Positions 1 through 9,670 of a stretch of DNA of 64,000 nucleotides are shown here, one piece after another. The DNA comes from Desulfobacterium sp. (GTDB lineage Bacteria > Desulfobacterota > Desulfobacteria > Desulfobacterales > Desulfobacteraceae). A model generated the notes under the pieces. That model was not told the origin of the DNA and ran no database searches. It saw nothing but the letters and a program-made list of their open reading frames with translations. Both the position numbers and the translations under genes were made by a program. The DNA is taken from the NCBI GenBank assembly GCA_030145245.1, contig JAQYWC010000030.1, forward strand, positions 1 through 64,000. Direction: 5' to 3'. Within the stretch, counting starts at the first letter, position 1, and the number at the start of each line of letters is the position of its first letter.

Positions 1-848
1 AAGGCTGCCGTGTCGTATCATGGTCATCGAAATCTCCCTTGTGTGGGTTTATGGTTTTTGTCTTGCAACTTTAATCATGCCCCACAAGGAGATTTCTTTC
101 AATTCCTTAGCTCAAAAAAAACGGTTTTTGGACAACAGTGATTGCAAGTATTAATATGGAACCATGTAGCAATTGTCAATTACTTTATTCCTGTCCTTCC
201 TATACCGAACATATGGTATTACTGCACTTTCACCAGCGTTCCTTCGAGTTTCAGTCCGGGACTGCCGTCTATGGACCCGGATGCCCGGATCGGCGCGATG
301 GGTCAGCTGAACTTCATCTCCAAACAATATCGCAAGTTCCTCTTTGGCAAGATGAACGTGATGGCTGAGACCTCAATGGGAAATTTCTTTTATCTGTTCC
401 ATAACTACTACCTCCACAAAGAAGTAATTAACAGATTAGAAACAGACATCATGGGATACACTTGGATATCATTCAGGCGACCTGAACGATTCACAGACAG
501 CAGGTGAAATATCGAAATCTTTTTTTGAATCATTCAGGACAAATAAACCAAATTCGTCAACGGCATTCAAGGGTCTGTCGTAATACCTGGTTCAATTTAT
601 GAGAACCCTGGAATTCATCACCATCATTAAAACCCCTGACAAGTTGCTTTATAAATTGAAACCCGTTGCAATTTGCTTTATAAGAAGAAGATAGCCTTTG
701 AAAAAGGACGGAGCAACCCCGAGATCTCCATCATCAAATTCCAGACCGCCTGTCGCCATTTTAAAGAACCATACCACCATGACCTTTGGGGCCCTGTTGA
801 CTTGGGGCAGAGAATAATACCAGAAAGGACTGAAGGCTGTATAAGAGA
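1..848. other. Region without a confident gene
   Basis: No open frame here has a recognisable protein family. An imperfect inverted repeat occupies 29-47 and 80-96 (GAAATCTCC and TTGTG blocks, two single-base insertions, about 32-base loop). A frame of 121 codons at 142-507 is open, but I cannot match it to a family and its composition is unlike the genes that follow. An 11-base direct repeat, TTGCTTTATAA, lies at 644-654 and 673-683, upstream of the first CheW gene, and could belong to its promoter region. The stretch may hold a decayed gene; I see nothing firmer. Confidence 0.4.
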
Positions 849-1376
849 ATGCGCAAAACCGGAAAAGAACCGTCAAAGACCCAATTGATTCTGGATACCG
901 TCCGGAATCAGGCCGAAGAAGCCCGTAACCCGGAGATCCCGGATGAAACAGTAGAGCTTGTCATATTCACCATTGCCCATCGCTATTTTGCCATTAAGGG
1001 AAGAGATGTGAGGGAGATTTTGCCTTTTTCGCCCATCACCGAGGTACCGGGATCTCCCCGGACCATCCGGGGAATTATCAATGTGCGTGGGGACATTGAA
1101 TCGGTGATAAACCTCCACACCCTTCTTGAAATGGATGAAGTGCCGGTCTCTCCCGCAACCCGGATCATCCTTGGCCGGTCCGGGGAGCTGTTATCCGGTA
1201 TTCAGGTGGAGCATGTGGCGGATGTGATCTCCATTAAAAAAGCTGTAATAAAACCGGTCATCTCCACATTGCCCCTTGCCATAAGCAACTATGCCCATGG
1301 CGGGGAGGAGTTGTATAAAGGTCACTATGTCATTGTGCTCAGTGTGGATAAACTGTTTAAAACACTTTCAAAATAA
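849..1376 (+). CDS. cheW: CheW-type chemosensory scaffold protein (WspB/WspD-like)
   Basis: This 175-residue protein is a single CheW domain preceded by about 35 polar residues. CheW proteins couple a membrane receptor to the CheA kinase at the cytoplasmic face of the membrane. The family pattern is visible: an opening beta strand around ELVIFTIAHRYFAI, the VREIL segment, a central GIINVRGDI block and a VEHVADVI strand. It opens a seven-part chemosensory operon, and a second, more divergent CheW follows 36 bases later. Two CheW proteins flanking one pathway is the Wsp arrangement (WspB and WspD), but I cannot say which one this is. The ATG at 849 has only a weak AAGAGA-like ribosome site. Confidence 0.9.
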   Translation: MRKTGKEPSKTQLILDTVRNQAEEARNPEIPDETVELVIFTIAHRYFAIKGRDVREILPFSPITEVPGSPRTIRGIINVRGDIESVINLHTLLEMDEVPVSPATRIILGRSGELLSGIQVEHVADVISIKKAVIKPVISTLPLAISNYAHGGEELYKGHYVIVLSVDKLFKTLSK

Positions 1377-1412
1377 CCCGGCCGGGAACAAAACAAAAAA
1401 GGGAACTTTTCT

Positions 1413-1796
1413 GTGAAAAAAGACCTGACCCTTCTATTATTCAATATCATGGGCATTGATTTTGGGATGGATGTGGAACCGGTCAAAGCCATGGGGCATG
1501 TGGACGCCCTTGTGGACGGGAAATCCGGAATTATCTGGTTCCATGAAAAAATTAATTTACCCCGGCCCCCCGTGGTATATGAATTTCCAAGGGCGTTGCG
1601 CATTGAAACAGGAAAGAAACGGTTCTATCTGATCATTGATAAGCCCCGGGATATGCCCCTTGTTATTCCCATTAAGGAGATAAAACCTTTTCCAGTGCTG
1701 GTGGAACAATTCCTCCATGCCACACCACTTTGGGCCGTATGTCCCATCAATGGGCGTATTTTGTTACTGGTGGATCCCCTTAAAATGTGTCGGTGA
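1413..1796 (+). CDS. Divergent CheW-like protein
   Basis: This 127-residue protein reads as a short, divergent CheW-like domain: an N-terminal strand LTLLLFNIMGIDFGMDVEPV, a central FYLIIDKPRD segment and a closing ILLLVDPLKM. It is shorter than the usual 150-170 residues, and the GIIN..G core is replaced by GIIWFHEKINL. The start is a GTG with a GGGAA ribosome site eight bases upstream; no ATG fits. Its place between a canonical CheW and the receptor gene suggests it is the second coupling protein of the Wsp-like pathway. Similarity is weak enough that the family call rests partly on context. Confidence 0.65.
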   Translation: MKKDLTLLLFNIMGIDFGMDVEPVKAMGHVDALVDGKSGIIWFHEKINLPRPPVVYEFPRALRIETGKKRFYLIIDKPRDMPLVIPIKEIKPFPVLVEQFLHATPLWAVCPINGRILLLVDPLKMCR

Positions 1797-1882
1797 ATTT
1801 TTCCGATGCTCCCCATGGAAAGCGATTCCCGGGGTACAGGATTAAGACTCAGCTGTCTAACCCTTTGATTTAAGGCTTGACC

Positions 1883-3904
1883 ATGAATTTAAGACAGAAA
1901 AACACCATTCCTTCCCTCATTATCATGATCGTCGTTTTCGCCATAGGATCGTTGGTAACGGTAAATAAGTTAAACAAATTAAACACAAAAATAGTCTCCC
2001 GCCCAATGGAGAATTCCATGGAGGTGCTTTTGCGAAGCGTGGAATTCACAGCCCAGCAGACCCTGGAGAAATCTTCACTTTTCTCCAGGTTGCCCCAGGT
2101 GATCAAGGCCTTTGAACTGGCCCATTCCGGCGACATCAATGATCCCCGGGACGCCCAGGGCCAATTGGCACGGGAAATGCTGAGGCAGGAACTCAGAACC
2201 ACCATGGACGGATACGAATTTGTCACCGGCAATGGCCCCATGAAACTTCATTTTCACCTGCCCAATGGCCGGAGTCTGGTTCGCATGTGGCGACAGCGTC
2301 AGATCAGGATCAATGGGAAATGGCAGGACCGGTCAGATGATATTTCGGATTTCCGGCATACGGTTCTCGACGTCAACGCCACGGGGAAACCGGTCAGGGG
2401 AATTGAGCTTGGCCGAGGCGGTTTTGTGATCCGGGGACTTTCACCCATTTTAAATTCCCAGGGTCAACCCCTTGGATCGGTGGAGGTGCTGTTTGATTTT
2501 GCGCCCCTGGTGAAAACCCTGTTTTCAGATGATCATTATTCCGTCCGGCTTTACATGAACAAGACCTTCCTCTCCATTACCCATCGGCTCCAGGATCCGA
2601 AAAAATATCCTGTTGTTGACGATCTCTATGTCCAGGTCATGGGCAACAAAACAGAGGATCGTTCCCACGAAAAATGGATTCAATCCCTCATGGATCAGGG
2701 AAAGACGAATTTGACCATTCAAATGAACGGAAAAACAGCCATGGCGGCTTTCCCGATCAAAGACTACAAGACGACTCAGATCGGTGTGATGATGCTGGAA
2801 ACGGATATTACCAAAGAGTATGCCCTGGTTCGGAATATTATTGTATTCCAGGTGGTGATGCTTTTTTTGGTTATCATTGCCATGGGCATTATCAGTTCGC
2901 TGCTTCTGTCCAGAACCATTTTAAAACCGGTGTCCGGCATAATGGCCGTATCCAACCAGCTGTCCAAAGGGGATTTGAGGAACACCGTTGAAGTGACCTC
3001 CAGGGATGAGATGGGCCTTTTGTCGGAAACCATCAATTTCATGATCGGGTCGGTCCGGGAGATGGTGGGCAAGCTGGTTGAAGTGGTGACCCGTCTGACA
3101 GCCAACAGCGAGGCTATCAACAAGGCTCTCCAGGACCAGGTATCCAGCGCTTCGGAACAGTCGGCATCGGTGACTGAGATCACCTCCACCATGGCTGAAT
3201 TTTCCGCATCCTCCAGGCAGATTTCCGAACATGCCGATACGGTTCTCACCATTGCCGAAGAGGCCCTTAACCATGCCAATGAAGGAAACAAATCCGTTTC
3301 ACTGGTGACGGATAAGATGGAGGAGATTCACACCGGCAACGAGAATACGGTAAAGGGGATCCATGAACTGGGAAGCAAAACCCGTGAAATTGCCAAAATC
3401 ATGGAGATCATCAACAACATTGCGGACCAGACAAAGCTGATTGCCTTTAATGCTGCCCTGGAGGCCTCCAGCGCCGGTGAAGCCGGAAAACGGTTTGGCG
3501 TTGTCGCCATTGAAATCAGGCGCCTGGCCGAGAATGTGGAATCCTCCACCCGGGAGACGGAAAAACGGGTAACCGAAATACAGGATGCAGTGGATAACAT
3601 GATGCTCTCTTCGGAAAAAAATACCCATTGCATCAATGAAGGGTTAAGCTTTACCTCCCACACCCGGGAGACCCTTGCCAATATTGTTGACCGGTCCCAG
3701 GATACCCGGGATGCGGCTCAACAGATCACCCTTTCCACCCAGCAGCAGAAAACGGCCAGTGACCAGGTGGTGCAGGCCCTGAGGGAGATCGATGAAAGTG
3801 GACGATATACCACCCGGGCCATCAAGCAGATCGGTGAGAACGGGGAAACATTGAACCAGCTGGCAGAACAGTTAAATACGCTTATTCATGGATTCAAGCT
3901 TTGA
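1883..3904 (+). CDS. Methyl-accepting chemotaxis protein with Cache-like sensor (WspA-like)
   Basis: This 673-residue receptor has a first membrane helix near residues 10-30, a periplasmic domain of about 265 residues, a second helix near 305-330 (IIVFQVVMLFLVIIAMGII), a HAMP linker, and a long cytoplasmic signalling coiled coil. The periplasmic part looks like a double-Cache fold (LPNGRSLVRMW, GGFVIRGLSPI, GSVEVLFDF). The signalling tip is conserved (NIADQTKLIAFNAALEA, then FGVVAIEIRRLAE). The frame is open from a TTG at 1877, but the AAGG at 1872-1875 sits seven bases before the ATG at 1883, so I use 1883. Receptors of this kind control CheA kinase activity. As the only receptor in the operon it should be the input for the downstream CheA hybrid. 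The ligand is unknown. Confidence 0.9.
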   Translation: MNLRQKNTIPSLIIMIVVFAIGSLVTVNKLNKLNTKIVSRPMENSMEVLLRSVEFTAQQTLEKSSLFSRLPQVIKAFELAHSGDINDPRDAQGQLAREMLRQELRTTMDGYEFVTGNGPMKLHFHLPNGRSLVRMWRQRQIRINGKWQDRSDDISDFRHTVLDVNATGKPVRGIELGRGGFVIRGLSPILNSQGQPLGSVEVLFDFAPLVKTLFSDDHYSVRLYMNKTFLSITHRLQDPKKYPVVDDLYVQVMGNKTEDRSHEKWIQSLMDQGKTNLTIQMNGKTAMAAFPIKDYKTTQIGVMMLETDITKEYALVRNIIVFQVVMLFLVIIAMGIISSLLLSRTILKPVSGIMAVSNQLSKGDLRNTVEVTSRDEMGLLSETINFMIGSVREMVGKLVEVVTRLTANSEAINKALQDQVSSASEQSASVTEITSTMAEFSASSRQISEHADTVLTIAEEALNHANEGNKSVSLVTDKMEEIHTGNENTVKGIHELGSKTREIAKIMEIINNIADQTKLIAFNAALEASSAGEAGKRFGVVAIEIRRLAENVESSTRETEKRVTEIQDAVDNMMLSSEKNTHCINEGLSFTSHTRETLANIVDRSQDTRDAAQQITLSTQQQKTASDQVVQALREIDESGRYTTRAIKQIGENGETLNQLAEQLNTLIHGFKL

Positions 3905-3927
3905 GTCTTTAACCCGAGGAAAACGCC

Positions 3928-4953
3928 ATGAAACCGGTACGGGTTTTAATTGTGGATGACAGCGCCTTGGTTCGGGATTTCCTGGTGGAAATTCTGGCAT
4001 CGGACAAGGAGATTGAGGTGGTGGGCAAGGCCGTCAACGGCTTGGAAGCCCTGGAAAAAATCGCCACGCTCAAGCCGGATCTTGTCACCATGGACATTGA
4101 AATGCCCGAAATGAACGGGATGGTGGCCATTGAACAGATCATGGGAGGAGAAAATTCACTGCCCATTCTGGTTGTGACCTCCCGGGATGATTCCGGCACC
4201 GCCTATGACGCAATTTCCAGGGGAGCCCTGGAAGTGATCCCTAAACCAAATATGAAGAGATCCAGTGCAGATTATTTCGCCCAAAGGGTCAAACTGCTTT
4301 CCAAGGTAAAAGTGGTGCGCCATATTCGAAGCAGAACCTGTAAAAGCAATGATGTCCCCAAAATGAGGCGAAACAGAAACCTCCCTCATATCATTGCAAT
4401 TGCAAGCTCCACCGGGGGCCCCGGGGTATTGGCCTGGCTGTTTGCCGGGCTTGAACAGTTTCTGAATGTACCGGTTGTGGTGGCCCAGCATATTGCCAGG
4501 GGATTTGATACCGGCCTTGTAAAGTGGCTGAACCGGAATACCCCCAATGCTCAAGTGAAAAAGGGGGTTCCAGGGGAGCAGGTCAAACCGGGGGTCATCT
4601 ATCTTTCACCCTCCAGCGGACATATGGAGATCACCCCCACAAATACCATTGAGGTCTTTCCCCCCGGACCGAAAGATATTTATACGCCCTCCTGCGATCG
4701 GCTGCTGGAATCCGTTGCCAGGGCCCATGGGCAATATTCCATGGCCATTGTATTGACGGGCATGGGCAATGACGGGACCGCAGGTGTTAAGGCCGTCAAA
4801 CAGGCCGGTGGCGCAACCATTGCCCAGGATGAAGCCTCGTCTGTGGTGTACGGCATGCCCAGGGCAGCCGTGGAAAGCGGTTTCATCGATCAGGTGATGT
4901 CCCTTAACGAAATCGGCAGATGCCTGAATTTCATGGTCAGGAAAGAATCATGA
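3928..4953 (+). CDS. cheB: CheB protein-glutamate methylesterase (WspF-like)
   Basis: This 341-residue protein has an N-terminal receiver domain (acidic pair D10-D11, phospho-acceptor D56 in VTMDIEMPEMNG, a conserved Lys in VIPKP) joined to a CheB methylesterase domain. The esterase motifs are intact: ASSTGGP near residue 160, AQHIARGF near 190 and TGMGNDGTAG near 280, giving the Ser-His-Asp triad. It removes methyl or amide groups from receptor glutamates and so resets receptor sensitivity. Its last four bases overlap the start of cheR, which suggests translational coupling. In Wsp systems the equivalent protein, WspF, is the brake on the pathway. Confidence 0.95.
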   Translation: MKPVRVLIVDDSALVRDFLVEILASDKEIEVVGKAVNGLEALEKIATLKPDLVTMDIEMPEMNGMVAIEQIMGGENSLPILVVTSRDDSGTAYDAISRGALEVIPKPNMKRSSADYFAQRVKLLSKVKVVRHIRSRTCKSNDVPKMRRNRNLPHIIAIASSTGGPGVLAWLFAGLEQFLNVPVVVAQHIARGFDTGLVKWLNRNTPNAQVKKGVPGEQVKPGVIYLSPSSGHMEITPTNTIEVFPPGPKDIYTPSCDRLLESVARAHGQYSMAIVLTGMGNDGTAGVKAVKQAGGATIAQDEASSVVYGMPRAAVESGFIDQVMSLNEIGRCLNFMVRKES

Positions 4954-6383
4954 CTTTTTCCGGTATTAAAGAATTGGTTTACCAGCGAACCGGCCTTACC
5001 TTTGATGCCTATCGCACCATGGTTCTGCAGGAGAACATTACCCGGCACATGGCGGCATTGGGTATGGATGAGATAAAAATCTATTGCCATGAAATCCGCC
5101 ACAACAAAGGACTCTTTGATACCCTTGTGGATGGGTTGACCATCAATGAAAGTTATTTTTTCCGTGAGCCGTTTCATCTGGATTGCTTATCCCAAGGGGT
5201 GCTCCCCGGACTGCTGGCAGGGGAAACAAGGGAAGAGGAAATCTCCATTCTCAGCGCCGGCTGTTCCACAGGGGAAGAACCCTGCTCCATTGCCATGGCA
5301 GTAGACCATGCCCATGGCCCATCCGTTCTCTCCCGGCTTGAAATTTCAGGGGTGGATATCGACCGCACCGCCCTTTCCAAGGCCCGCACCGGAATTTATG
5401 GAAAATGGAAGCTGCGCCAGCTCAGCCCGGCAATGTTGTCACGTTACTTTGATCCCATCCAAGGGGACAGATATGTTGTAAAACCGGATATCCTTAAAAA
5501 AATCGACTATTCCCATCACAACCTTATGGATGCTCCCCGGACGAAAATGCTCCAGTCCATGGATATTATTTTTTATCGCAATGTCTCCATCTATTTTGAT
5601 ACGTCCACCCGGATGAAGGTGTTTTCACACCTGGACAAGATGCTGAAACCAGGAGGATATCTTGTGGTGGGGTCCGCCGAAACCCTTTCCCATGATACCG
5701 GTCAACTCACCCTGGTGGAGATGGATGGCTGCTTTGTTTATCAAAAAACCGCAAACGACAGGTCCGTCCATGGAGATCATCCATGCAAAAGTACCCCCGG
5801 TTCTTATCCACCCCCAACGGTTACGATAAAAATAGAAAACAGCTCGAAGACGCTATCCGGGACAAGGGAGGAAAGTTCCGGAAGCCTCTATGAAATTTCA
5901 CTTTCCCTGGCCCGGGAAAAGCAATTTGACCATGCCCTGGCCCTGCTTGCCCCCATGGTAGAAAAAAAAGATGAAATGATGGAGAAGGTCTGGATTTTGA
6001 GGGCCGGTCTGCTCATCCAGAAGGGAGACACGGAAACGGCCACCCAATTGTGCCGGCAGCTTATAGGGGCCAATCTGCGCTGTGCCCCGGCCTATCTACT
6101 TCTGGGCATGATTACCGGCATGGAACATCACCCCCTGGAAAGCCTGAAGCAATACCATAAAACCACCCAGATTGAGCCCAACAACTGGCTGGCCCACTTT
6201 CTGATATTCCAGACCTACCAGGCACTGGGCAACAGAGCCATGGCTTCCCGGCAGGCTGCCGTTGTGATCAGGCTTCTTGAGAAGGGTCAGGAAACCCACC
6301 ACGGGCTTGACTATTTTCCCTTTTCCTTTTCCCGGGAAGATATTCTTCAACTTTGCCGGAAACAGTCGCCATTAAACGCTTAA
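4950..6383 (+). CDS. cheR: CheR methyltransferase with C-terminal TPR repeats (WspC-like)
   Basis: This 477-residue protein has a CheR N-terminal helical domain, a SAM-dependent methyltransferase domain (LSAGCSTGEEP is the SAM-binding loop; FYRNVSIYF replaces the common FCRNVLIYF), a variable linker near 270-310, and a C-terminal region of about 150 residues with TPR-like repeats (LYEISLSLAREKQFDHALALL and two more). A TPR tail on CheR is characteristic of WspC-type enzymes rather than flagellar CheR. The longest frame begins at 4920, but the ATG at 4950 overlaps the cheB stop and has CAGGAAAG just upstream, so 4950 is chosen. It methylates glutamates on the receptor encoded upstream. Confidence 0.92.
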   Translation: MTFSGIKELVYQRTGLTFDAYRTMVLQENITRHMAALGMDEIKIYCHEIRHNKGLFDTLVDGLTINESYFFREPFHLDCLSQGVLPGLLAGETREEEISILSAGCSTGEEPCSIAMAVDHAHGPSVLSRLEISGVDIDRTALSKARTGIYGKWKLRQLSPAMLSRYFDPIQGDRYVVKPDILKKIDYSHHNLMDAPRTKMLQSMDIIFYRNVSIYFDTSTRMKVFSHLDKMLKPGGYLVVGSAETLSHDTGQLTLVEMDGCFVYQKTANDRSVHGDHPCKSTPGSYPPPTVTIKIENSSKTLSGTREESSGSLYEISLSLAREKQFDHALALLAPMVEKKDEMMEKVWILRAGLLIQKGDTETATQLCRQLIGANLRCAPAYLLLGMITGMEHHPLESLKQYHKTTQIEPNNWLAHFLIFQTYQALGNRAMASRQAAVVIRLLEKGQETHHGLDYFPFSFSREDILQLCRKQSPLNA

Positions 6384-6400
6384 CCACAGGAACTGCACCC

Positions 6401-8665
6401 ATGGCATTTGACAGATCCAAATTTATTCACCGGTTCATCGAAGATTCAGGTGATCACTTACGTGAAATGAACAAGGGACTGATTGCCCTGGCAGAAACTC
6501 CTTCAGATCCGTCCATAATGGATGCTGTATTCCGGGCGGCCCACACCATAAAGGGCTCTTCCCGAATGATGAAATTAATCCATATCAGTGACATGGCCCA
6601 TCTTCTGGAGGATGTGCTGGATGGATTGAGAAAAGAGAGCATACCTTATTCCAATGCCATTTCCAATGTACTGTTTGAGGGGATGGATACCCTGTCACGC
6701 ATGGTGGAAGCCCTCTCCGGGGGGGAGGAAAAAGCGGGTCCCAAAGAGATTATCAAACAGCTGAAACGGGCGGCGCAAGCCGAGCTGGGAGACACCCAAG
6801 CGCCGGAGAACCAGGCTGGGAATGTTCCTGTTGATGATAAGGATAAGGAGGAGGAGAAACCCGCCCCGGAGAGAAAGGATAACGCAGAGGGGCTTTTACC
6901 TGAAAAGGCGGATGCAGAAAAAGGACCATGCAGAAAAAAACAAGAGACCATCCGTATCAATCTGGAAAAGCTGGATGGGCTGATCAACCTCATGGGAGAG
7001 GTGGTTTCCACCCATAAAAAGGTGGAGAGCCATGCCCGGCAGCTCAGCGAGCTTTCCATGGCAACCGGCGATTTTAAAACCCTTCTGGAACGGAACCCAA
7101 CCGGCCCCCCCCGGGGAGAGAGCATGGAAAGCGCTTTTGAAAACCGGTTTGCTTCCCTGTATGCCATGATAAAAACCCTGAACCGGGGCATTCATGACTA
7201 CCTGGGCGTGTTTATGCCCCTGATGGCACAACTGCAGACCCGCTCCCTGGAGATGCGCATGCTGCCCCTGTCCACCATTTTTGATGCCCTGCACATGGTG
7301 GTTCGGGATCTGTGCCGGGCTTCCGGAAAAAAGGTGTTGCTTGACGTTACAGGTGGTGAAACAGAGATGGACAAAAAAATGATGGAGCAGCTGAAAGATC
7401 CCCTGATTCATATGGTTCGAAACTGCATTGACCATGGCATGGAGGCGGAAGATGTCCGTGTGAAGGCGGGGAAACCATCCCAGGGAACCATCCGGATTTC
7501 AGCAGCCATTGATGGCGGAAGTGTCCATATTATCATTGCCGATGACGGTGGCGGCATTCCCGTGGACAGGGTTGCCCAAAATGCGTTGAGCCGGGGAATC
7601 GTCACGGAATCAGCCCTCAGGGAAATGGAGCCTTCCGATGTGGTTCAGCTGATTTTCCATCCCGGACTCAGCACGACAGAGATCATCACCGATATTTCCG
7701 GCCGGGGGGTTGGAATGGATGTGGTACGGCAAAACATTGAAAATGGTCTCAATGGCACCATTTCCGTTGAGACCATGCCCGGACAGGGGAGCACCTTCCA
7801 CATCCTTCTGCCGGAAACCCTTGCCATTATCCATGTCTTCCTTGTGACATTGGAATCCGTATGTTATGCCATTCCGGCAAGCCATGTGACTGAAATTGTC
7901 AAGGTACCATGGAATGATATCATCAATGCCCAGGGAAAGGCGGTGCTGCGGTTGCGGGGAGATCTTGTACCCGTGGTTCCCATGGGAGATGTTCTGGGGC
8001 TCCCCCCCCATGACGTTGACGTCCGACAAGACCCGTTCCTGCTTATTCTTATTTCAGGAAAAGGAGATGAACGCCTGGGTATGGTTATTGACACCCTGGT
8101 CAGTGAGGAGGAACTGGTGGTAAAACCCCTTCCCCTGCATATGCGGGGAGTAGCGCTTGTGACCGGGACTATTATTTCCGATACCCATGGAATTATTCTG
8201 GTGCTGCACATGGCCCACATGGTTAAACAGGCCAAAAGAATCGAAAAAACAGGGGAATGGCTCTTCCGGGAGTCCCAACCCCCTGGGACAGTGCGTCCCC
8301 ATCTCCTGGTGGTGGATGATTCGATGACCACCCGGGAAATTGAAAAATCAATCCTTGAATCCAATGGATACCGGGTCACCCTGGCAAAGGATGGGGTGGA
8401 CGGCTTGAACCGGGCCATGGCGTTTGCCTATGATCTCATTCTATCCGATGTGGATATGCCCGGGCTTAACGGTTTTGCCATGATCGAAAAACTTAAGGCC
8501 ACATCCATGCATGCCCATACCCCAGTTGTTCTTATCTCTGCCAGGGAAAGCCGGGAGGATATGCAAAAAGGGATGACATCAGGTGCCAGCGCATATATTG
8601 TTAAGGGGGATTTTGATAAAAACAACCTGCTTGAAACCATTGATAATTTATTGGGAACAGCCTGA
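6401..8665 (+). CDS. cheA: CheA histidine kinase with C-terminal receiver (WspE-like hybrid)
   Basis: This 754-residue hybrid kinase has an N-terminal phosphotransfer domain (AAHTIKGSS, phospho-His H48), a charged linker near 125-180, a dimerisation and catalytic core (HMVRNCIDHG is the N box, DDGGGIP the G1 box, GRGVGMDVV the G2 box), a CheW-like regulatory domain, and a C-terminal receiver (LLVVDDSMTTRE, acceptor Asp in ILSDVDMPG, Lys in YIVKG). A receiver fused to CheA is the WspE layout. The frame is open from 6353, but CAGGAA lies about eight bases before the ATG at 6401. With no stand-alone CheY nearby, the natural phosphorylation targets are its own receiver, CheB and the receiver-GGDEF protein encoded next. 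Confidence 0.95.
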   Translation: MAFDRSKFIHRFIEDSGDHLREMNKGLIALAETPSDPSIMDAVFRAAHTIKGSSRMMKLIHISDMAHLLEDVLDGLRKESIPYSNAISNVLFEGMDTLSRMVEALSGGEEKAGPKEIIKQLKRAAQAELGDTQAPENQAGNVPVDDKDKEEEKPAPERKDNAEGLLPEKADAEKGPCRKKQETIRINLEKLDGLINLMGEVVSTHKKVESHARQLSELSMATGDFKTLLERNPTGPPRGESMESAFENRFASLYAMIKTLNRGIHDYLGVFMPLMAQLQTRSLEMRMLPLSTIFDALHMVVRDLCRASGKKVLLDVTGGETEMDKKMMEQLKDPLIHMVRNCIDHGMEAEDVRVKAGKPSQGTIRISAAIDGGSVHIIIADDGGGIPVDRVAQNALSRGIVTESALREMEPSDVVQLIFHPGLSTTEIITDISGRGVGMDVVRQNIENGLNGTISVETMPGQGSTFHILLPETLAIIHVFLVTLESVCYAIPASHVTEIVKVPWNDIINAQGKAVLRLRGDLVPVVPMGDVLGLPPHDVDVRQDPFLLILISGKGDERLGMVIDTLVSEEELVVKPLPLHMRGVALVTGTIISDTHGIILVLHMAHMVKQAKRIEKTGEWLFRESQPPGTVRPHLLVVDDSMTTREIEKSILESNGYRVTLAKDGVDGLNRAMAFAYDLILSDVDMPGLNGFAMIEKLKATSMHAHTPVVLISARESREDMQKGMTSGASAYIVKGDFDKNNLLETIDNLLGTA

Positions 8666-8700
8666 TCCTTTCAGTATTATTGCCAAGGAGCGAATGTGAC

Positions 8701-9651
8701 ATGTCTACCCACGATTTAACCATTCTGCTTGTGGAAGATGATCCCTTTGCCCGTGCCCTGCTTGAGCAGATCCTTTCAGACGAGGGATATCGGATAAAGA
8801 TGGCTGAAAACGGGCAGATAGCGCTGAAGATATTCTACGAAGAAAGCGATATCGATCTTATCATCACAGACATGAACATGCCTGAAATGAACGGACTTGA
8901 ACTCATTCGCAGACTCAGGGATGAGGGTAACGACCTGCCCATCATCGTACTCACAAGCAACCGTGAAATTAAAACCGCCGTCAGCGCCATCTATGGAGGC
9001 GCCAATGCCTATCTGCTGAAGGATGAAAATATCGAAGATACCTTTGTCCATGCCATTGAGCACACCTGGGATCATTATCAGCTGGCCCGGCAGAAACATA
9101 GCCTGATGATAAAATTGGAAGAAAAGAACCAGGAACTGGAGCGGCTCTCCTTTCTTGACGGCCTCACAGGCATTTCCAATCGCAGATATTTTGATATGAT
9201 CATTGATAAGGAATGGCGTCGGGCCGGAAGGGACAGATTACCCGTTTCCATTGCCATGATCGACATCGACTCTTTTAAATTATACAATGATACCTATGGT
9301 CACCAGTCCGGAGATGACTGCCTGAAACAGGTGGCCACAGCCTTAAAGGATGCTCTGTTTCGCCCGGGAGATTTCATTGCCCGTTATGGGGGCGAGGAGT
9401 TTGTTGCTGTCATGCCCAATATCGGGTTAAAGGGGGCAATGGAGGTGGCAGAAAGAATGCAGCAGAATATCAAACGGCTGGCCCTGCCCCATAAAAGGTC
9501 GGATGTGTCTGAACATATCACCGTGAGCATCGGCCTTGCCTGTATGGTTCCGGACCATAAGACGGATACAACCCAGCTGATTGAGCGGGCGGACACATGC
9601 CTGTACAGCGCCAAGGACCAGGGACGCAACCGGATCTGTCACACCAAATAA
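8701..9651 (+). CDS. Receiver-GGDEF diguanylate cyclase (WspR-like)
   Basis: This 316-residue protein joins a receiver domain (VEDDP, acceptor D57 in ITDMNMPEMNG, Lys in YLLKD) to a coiled-coil linker and a GGDEF domain. The active-site GGEEF lies at residues 230-234. An RxxD inhibitory-site motif (RPGD, 221-224) sits five residues before it, so product inhibition by cyclic-di-GMP is likely. A phosphorylated receiver would turn on conversion of two GTP to cyclic-di-GMP. The start at 8701 has AAGGAG ten bases upstream; the earlier TTG at 8680 overlaps that site. It is the expected output component of the chemosensory operon. Confidence 0.95.
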   Translation: MSTHDLTILLVEDDPFARALLEQILSDEGYRIKMAENGQIALKIFYEESDIDLIITDMNMPEMNGLELIRRLRDEGNDLPIIVLTSNREIKTAVSAIYGGANAYLLKDENIEDTFVHAIEHTWDHYQLARQKHSLMIKLEEKNQELERLSFLDGLTGISNRRYFDMIIDKEWRRAGRDRLPVSIAMIDIDSFKLYNDTYGHQSGDDCLKQVATALKDALFRPGDFIARYGGEEFVAVMPNIGLKGAMEVAERMQQNIKRLALPHKRSDVSEHITVSIGLACMVPDHKTDTTQLIERADTCLYSAKDQGRNRICHTK

Positions 9652-9670
9652 CGAAAAGGATAAAACAACG

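Noticed and set aside
142-507. Frame of 121 codons at the left end
   Set aside because: No family recognised and no ribosome site; recorded as a possible remnant only.
673-888. Frame of 71 codons overlapping the start of the first CheW gene
   Set aside because: It overlaps the confident CheW start out of frame and has no domain.
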